Part shown: positions 58,992-64,000 of the stretch, piece by piece
How positions within the stretch are numbered: position 1 is the stretch's first letter
Layout of the letters: each line of letters opens with the position of its first letter
Source of the DNA: Owenia fusiformis
Taxonomy: Eukaryota > Annelida > Polychaeta > Sabellida > Oweniidae
Direction of reading: 5' to 3'
Assembly: GCA_903813345.2 (NCBI GenBank)
Contig: CAIIXF020000010.1
Location: 1 to 64,000, forward strand
DNA: 64,000 nucleotides
Notes under the pieces: model-generated
What the model was told of the DNA's origin: nothing
Databases searched by the model: none
Seen by the model: only the letters and a program-made list of their open reading frames with translations
Translations under genes and position numbers: made by a program

Positions 58992-59155
58992 TTGAGGAAT
59001 TTAATAGAGGGTAGGGGTCTTTAATTAAAAGGATATTCACAAAGGTTTTCAGAGGCAGGGGTTTTCAATAGAGCGCTCTTTGTGCAAAAGGAGGTCTGAA
59101 CATGATAGAGGTGTTCAATAGATGGGGTTTTCATTCAAAAGGGATATGCCCAATG
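58992..59155 (+). repeat. Minisatellite, part 2
   Basis: Three to four more units of the 55715-56710 array beyond the inserted element. Confidence 0.75.
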
Positions 59156-59595
59156 TATCAGATGCTGGGACACTTTTGCCGGAAGGTTGCAAGAAGTAAT
59201 TTTTGGCAATGCAGTATGTTAGAGTAACCTAGTAGGTGTAAGAAAATATAAGGTGATGGGCTTAAGAGTGGTAAAAACAATTTTCACGGCCAAATTGGAC
59301 TTCAATTCCTACGATTTCAGGGGGTACTATAAGATTATTTCATAACATAAAGGATATATTTGCTTTTGTTCTGTTTTTTTTACTGCAAACATTACTAGTC
59401 CAAAGATAATAATATCCCCAAAGTTATAGGCCGATATCTGTATTGGTCTCAGAAATATTGCAATTAATAGGAAACAAATATGCAATTTTAGTCATTTTTA
59501 AGTCTCACCTATTTTATATTTGTAGCTTCCAGCAAAAAATTGCAGTTTAAATAGCTCAAAATTGTTTTCTAGAAACTAGTTCAAGCTTTGTTTGA
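59156..59595. other. Non-coding DNA, nothing recognised
   Basis: AT-rich, with no gene or repeat signature that I can name. Confidence 0.35.
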
Positions 59596-62187
59596 TATTG
59601 TTATACAACTATAATAATGATAATGTACTATTTATGATTTTTAATATGACTTTTTAGTACCCTACCCCTGGAAAGTGGGCGTGGTCGATGTTATCATTTT
59701 GCAGCATACTGTTAAAAACTTGTATCGATAGAAAGCGAATCAATGCATTTAAAACATCTTCAATTGTTACTTGACATTGTAATTCATTTATTACTAGAAT
59801 TTTGGACTATACATTTTTTATATATACGCTTTCAATTTAGTGCAATGTATTATAATGAAATCTAATAGGCTGTTTCAATTTACCAACTTTTTCTCGGATC
59901 ACCCTTACCTTTTGACAAAATGATCTACTACATGTATATGACCAATAGCCACAAGAAATAGCAGAATTGATCAACATTTAACCCCCCTCCCTTCTTCCCT
60001 GATGTTTGTTTTGTATGGGGTCCGCCAAAATTCAACAAGTCCATTTCAGTGCTTATTATCACATGAAATATAAAGCACAATGTTTCCACAGTACCTTGGC
60101 AATGAGATAGTGCCATTAAGAATACGTATGCGCAGATTCAAGATCATAGTGTAAATACTTACCGATCAATAGGTGTTCAAAAATGTGGAAATCTGTCCCG
60201 AGTGCCGTTTCAACTAATTTTGAATTGAAACTGCTACTTATTGTTTTTTTCTCAACATCTGTGATTTGGTTAGACTCCAAACACAGGATATCAAGACATA
60301 GTGCTACCAAATTCTGGTATTGACAATTTCAGAGCTCTAGATCAAGTATTCATATCTGCATGGACTCTTAAAAAGACCAAAAAGACATAAAATGCAGTCA
60401 GATATCGCGAAAATGTGATAAAATGCACTATTCAGAACAATTTATCTCTTAAATTTTACTTTTATTTACCATAATTTCTGATCTCTAGTTGGTAATTCCA
60501 ATAATACATATGAGTAGACTTAAGGTCATAGTAAGTGTAGTTATAGATTTACATGTATTAGCATCTAAAAATGGGAGAAGCTGTAGCGAGTGTAATTTTC
60601 ACCTATAATTCATAATATTAAACTGCAGCTTTCAGGATTTTCTTCTCTAAAACAAGAATTCCATGAGACCCCCAAAGACAGGATTCCATATCACTGTACC
60701 ACCAAATATATATTAGAGTAGTTTCAGGAGGTTATATCAAATAATCATTTAATCATTGACACCTAAAAATATGCAAAATACAGTCAGAAATGGTGAAATT
60801 ATGACAAAATGTATGTATTCTTAACAATCTTTTAACTAAACTGTATTTTATTTAGAACTGAAACGTGTAGTACTTACTAGGAGTTACATCTAGTTATTAT
60901 TTATTAAGTGACTTCAACATCCGAATAGATATAATCACTGATATGCTTAAGACCAAAAAAACTATAAAGAATGTTAGTATTGAATACTGAGAATACATTG
61001 TTTTTACATTACGGAGCTTTATTTCTACCTGAAAGTATTTTGGAACATATCTCTTGCTTAAATATTTTATGCAATGCTACTTTCCAAAACTTTCCAAGAA
61101 CAATTAGTCCATCCTATACTTTCACATGTTATTCTCCATTTCGTTTTCAAACATTGTGGGAGCTTTAAACTCTATAAGAGATTAATACCAATTATACCGT
61201 GCACCCTCTTTGCTCTCCCTCGCTTTTTTCTTAGGATGGCCAGGCATATTTCAAATTGAAGAGTAAAGTCATTTAAAGTGATATATAGCTGTATATAACA
61301 ATGTATCTTTCACATGATACTGTGGTGTCAAGTTTAAGCATTCAAACAGTGAAGTTTGTTCCATGATACTACTGTATGTAGTACTGATTTCATTTATTTA
61401 TCAATTCAGATGCCTTGGAATTAGAGTCTATACTTGGTATATATTACCAATATTATTTTTACTTATTATTGGTGGTACAATGACCAGGTTTCCTTTAATG
61501 TCTTTGGTCTTACAGTGCAGTTTGTAAAAATAAAATCCAGAAAGTTGCAGTCTTGGATTAAAAAAAAAAAAACTGGTGAAAATCATACTTGCTACAGCTT
61601 TTCCCATTTTCAGAAGCCAATAGATCTGTAACTCCACCTACTATGACCTTAGGTCTTCTCATATGTATTATTGATGGTACTAACTGGAGGCAGAATCAGA
61701 AATTAAGTCAAATAAATGTAACATTTAAGAGATAAATTGTTCTGAATAGTGCATCTTTGGTAGCATTATGTCTTGGTATCTTATGTTTGGGGTCCAAAGA
61801 AGTCACAGATGTTGAGAAAAATATTCATTAAGTAGCAGTTTCAGTTCAAAATTAGTTAAAACTGCACTCACAACAGCTTCTTCTATTTTTGAACGCCGAT
61901 AGATCGGTAAGTATTAGTATTAGGACCTTGAATCTGAAATTAAAAACGTATATACAAAATATGTAGAGTCGTATATTTTAGTAATAAATGAATTACATTA
62001 TCAAGTAACAAGTGAAGATGTTTTAAATGCATTGATTTGCTTTCTATCAATACAAGTTTTGAACTGTATGCTGCAAAATGATAACATTGACCACACGCAC
62101 TTTCCAGGGGTAGGGTACTATAAAGTCATATTAAAAATCATAAATAGTACATTATCATTATTATAATTGTATTACAATATCACTGTT
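59596..62187. mobile_element. Long foldback element
   Basis: Inverted arms: left about 59596-60735, right about 61425-62187, pairing over at least 700 bp with roughly 80% identity. Examples are TAGTACCCTACCCCTGGAAAG versus its complement at 62105-62125 and GAACAATTTATCTCTTAAAT versus 61722-61741. The left arm holds about 300 extra bp (59810-60110). The loop is about 690 bp. No transposase frame recognised. Confidence 0.8.
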
Positions 62188-62929
62188 CCACAACTGGATG
62201 ACTCTAACTGCAGTTAGCTTCATTCAAGATGGTGGACAAAATTCGTTCGTTTTTGATAAATCTCCAATTACAGCCAAACCAAGCTGAATCTTGATCCCAA
62301 AAGTTTCGCCATGCAAACTAATAAAGATATGATTGTAAACAACCACAAATAAAGGCTCACGCACCCGCGATATTAGAGAAATTGAAAGAAAACGGCTTCA
62401 CTTAGAATGACTCTAACTGAAGTTAGTGATGACGTAGGAATGAAGCTAACTGAAACGGGGAATGAAGCTAACTCAATGGGATGAATATATGGACGGCCCT
62501 GTCTGTTGTTATAAGATATCTAAATGTTATTGACTGTTGTTATTGGTTGTAGCCATTTGTATTTTGACATGGAGTGAGTTTCTATTCAATCCCATGGCCG
62601 GTGATCGTAGAAATTGGACGGAGGGGGAGAAGACAAATTCTGGTAGAAATTTCAACAAATCTGGAAAATTTACTTTTTCAAGACAAAATTTAGTTTACGA
62701 TTGAATGGCCAAATGAATAGGCTTACGGTATGGTAAAATATTGTAAGTATTCTAGGATTAAAGTATATGATGTAAAAGGCGAAATGCCGCAAACGTCCGA
62801 AAGTCAATGTTTTGCTAGTCAAGCAAGAATGGTCTACACGACCTGTAATTAAAAAACGCCACCATGGAACATTGCAGTATTCTTATTTTAGGTTTACTGA
62901 AGACAGATACAGAGACCAGACTCCAACGG

Positions 62930-64000
62930 ATAGGAACAACCAAACTAAAACCCCAAAACAGAGAGATCACACAACACAACCGAACACAACCAAATAAACT
63001 CACCCGACTAGGCACAACCGACAACCTATCTTAACATAATCGGGCACAACCCGCCACCACCCCTCATTTATCGATCAGGCACAACCAACCACATAACACA
63101 ATCGGACTCAACCAGATACCTAACCTAACTGGGCACAACCTGCCCCCCGACCAGCATAACAAAATCACAACATAACACAACGCATTTTAAAATTAACATA
63201 ACACAATAAGGCACAACTCGAAACCAGGCTAAATAAACAACCAGACACAACCCAACTACAAGCCAACAACACAATACGACACAACCCAATACTACAACCT
63301 TAGTTTAACCTCCGAAAACACAACCCATTGTCAAATATACGCAACACAATTTGGCACAACCAAATAATAAAACAACAAAACCAAAACACAACCCATAATG
63401 GACGAAGAACAACACAATTTTACACAAAACAATCAAAACACAATCAGGCACAACCAAACTGGAACACAAAAACACCCAACCAACACTCTCTGAAAACAAC
63501 ACCAATCACGCAACACAATCTGACACAACCACATACTTCATCCTACTGGGCACAACCCGCTACCGACCAGCACAACACAATTACAACATAACACAACCAC
63601 TTTGAAATTAACATAACTTAATGAGACACAACCCGATACCAAACTTACACAACACAACCAGGCTCAACCAGACAAACACCAAAACACAATCGACTATCAA
63701 ACTAACACAATGGAACACAACCAAACAACAAACCAACACAATACAACATAGCCAACGAGACCGAATTCAAATCAACCCATTGTTGAATCATTACAACACA
63801 ACCTGACACCAACCACAGTAACAGAGTCAGTCACAACCCAATACTAAATCAATTAAATTACACTATTAAATACAATCAGGCACAATCTACAAACACAACC
63901 AAACTATGATACCAATTTACTTAGCACCCAACTAACTGACTCCAACTGGAGACAATCCCAAAACAAAACCTAACCCAGCAAAACAACATTCTCTAGAAAC
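62930..64000 (+). repeat. A/C-rich satellite, strand-asymmetric
   Basis: From about 62930 to the window end the plus strand is mostly A and C with dispersed CACAACC and AACACAA words. A longer order is visible: GGGCACAACC then AAATTAACATAAC recurs at about 63138-63202 and 63548-63617, a period near 415 bp. Apparent Gln/Thr/Asn-rich frames are composition artefacts. The array continues past the window. Confidence 0.85.

Noticed and set aside
63328-63806. Thr/Asn/Gln-rich ORFs near the window end
   Set aside because: Produced by the A/C composition of the satellite; no stop-rich codons can occur in such sequence.
1-64000. CRISPR arrays, operons, prokaryotic features
   Set aside because: Introns, LINEs, SINE heads and mariner elements show this is animal nuclear DNA. 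The tandem repeats have no unique spacers.

Overview
This is a gene-poor, AT-rich stretch of an animal nuclear genome, most likely a marine invertebrate; the clade cannot be fixed from the sequence. The evidence is short exons with GT-AG introns, LINE, Tc1/mariner, piggyBac-type and Mutator-like debris, tRNA-derived SINE heads, many hairpin MITEs and several minisatellites. Nearly all long open frames are chance or repeat-derived.

Only one gene looks intact: a type I sulfatase of the arylsulfatase B/I/J group on the minus strand. Eleven exons (55651 down to 27184, about 28.5 kb) join in consistent phase with no internal stop and carry every visible catalytic residue of the family (formylglycine Cys, Arg, Lys-x-His, His, Asp-Asn, Lys). 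The first exon (signal peptide and first metal-binding DD) and the C-terminal exons were not found. Its introns hold most of the transposons in the window. Between its last two recognised exons lie about 13 degenerate copies of the 5' half of the last one, a decayed exon-duplication array.

On the plus strand, 17239-20726 carries five or six exons of a giant spectrin-repeat protein (nesprin/MSP-300 type). Splice sites are preserved, but stops and frameshifts mark it as a decaying gene fragment. A 33-bp minisatellite follows.

Layout: 1-5.7 kb, dispersed repeats, a 225-bp direct repeat pair and a LINE remnant; 6.5-10.5 kb, an internally deleted Mutator-like element (PHD and FLYWCH fingers plus transposase C-terminus) whose terminal inverted repeats are a minisatellite; 10.5-13.1 kb, nested hairpin and MULE-type MITEs; 13.4-14.8 kb, a four-arm compound hairpin; 17-21.4 kb, the nesprin-like fragment; 22-26 kb, MITEs and a LINE endonuclease remnant; 27-55.7 kb, the sulfatase gene; 55.7-59.2 kb, a minisatellite split by a 2.3-kb element; 59.6-62.2 kb, a long foldback element; 62.9-64 kb, a strand-asymmetric A/C-rich satellite.

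I did not find a convincing new multi-gene system. The most informative items are the sulfatase exon array, the compound hairpin, the MULE with minisatellite termini, and several insertions proven by empty sites in paralogous copies inside this same window.
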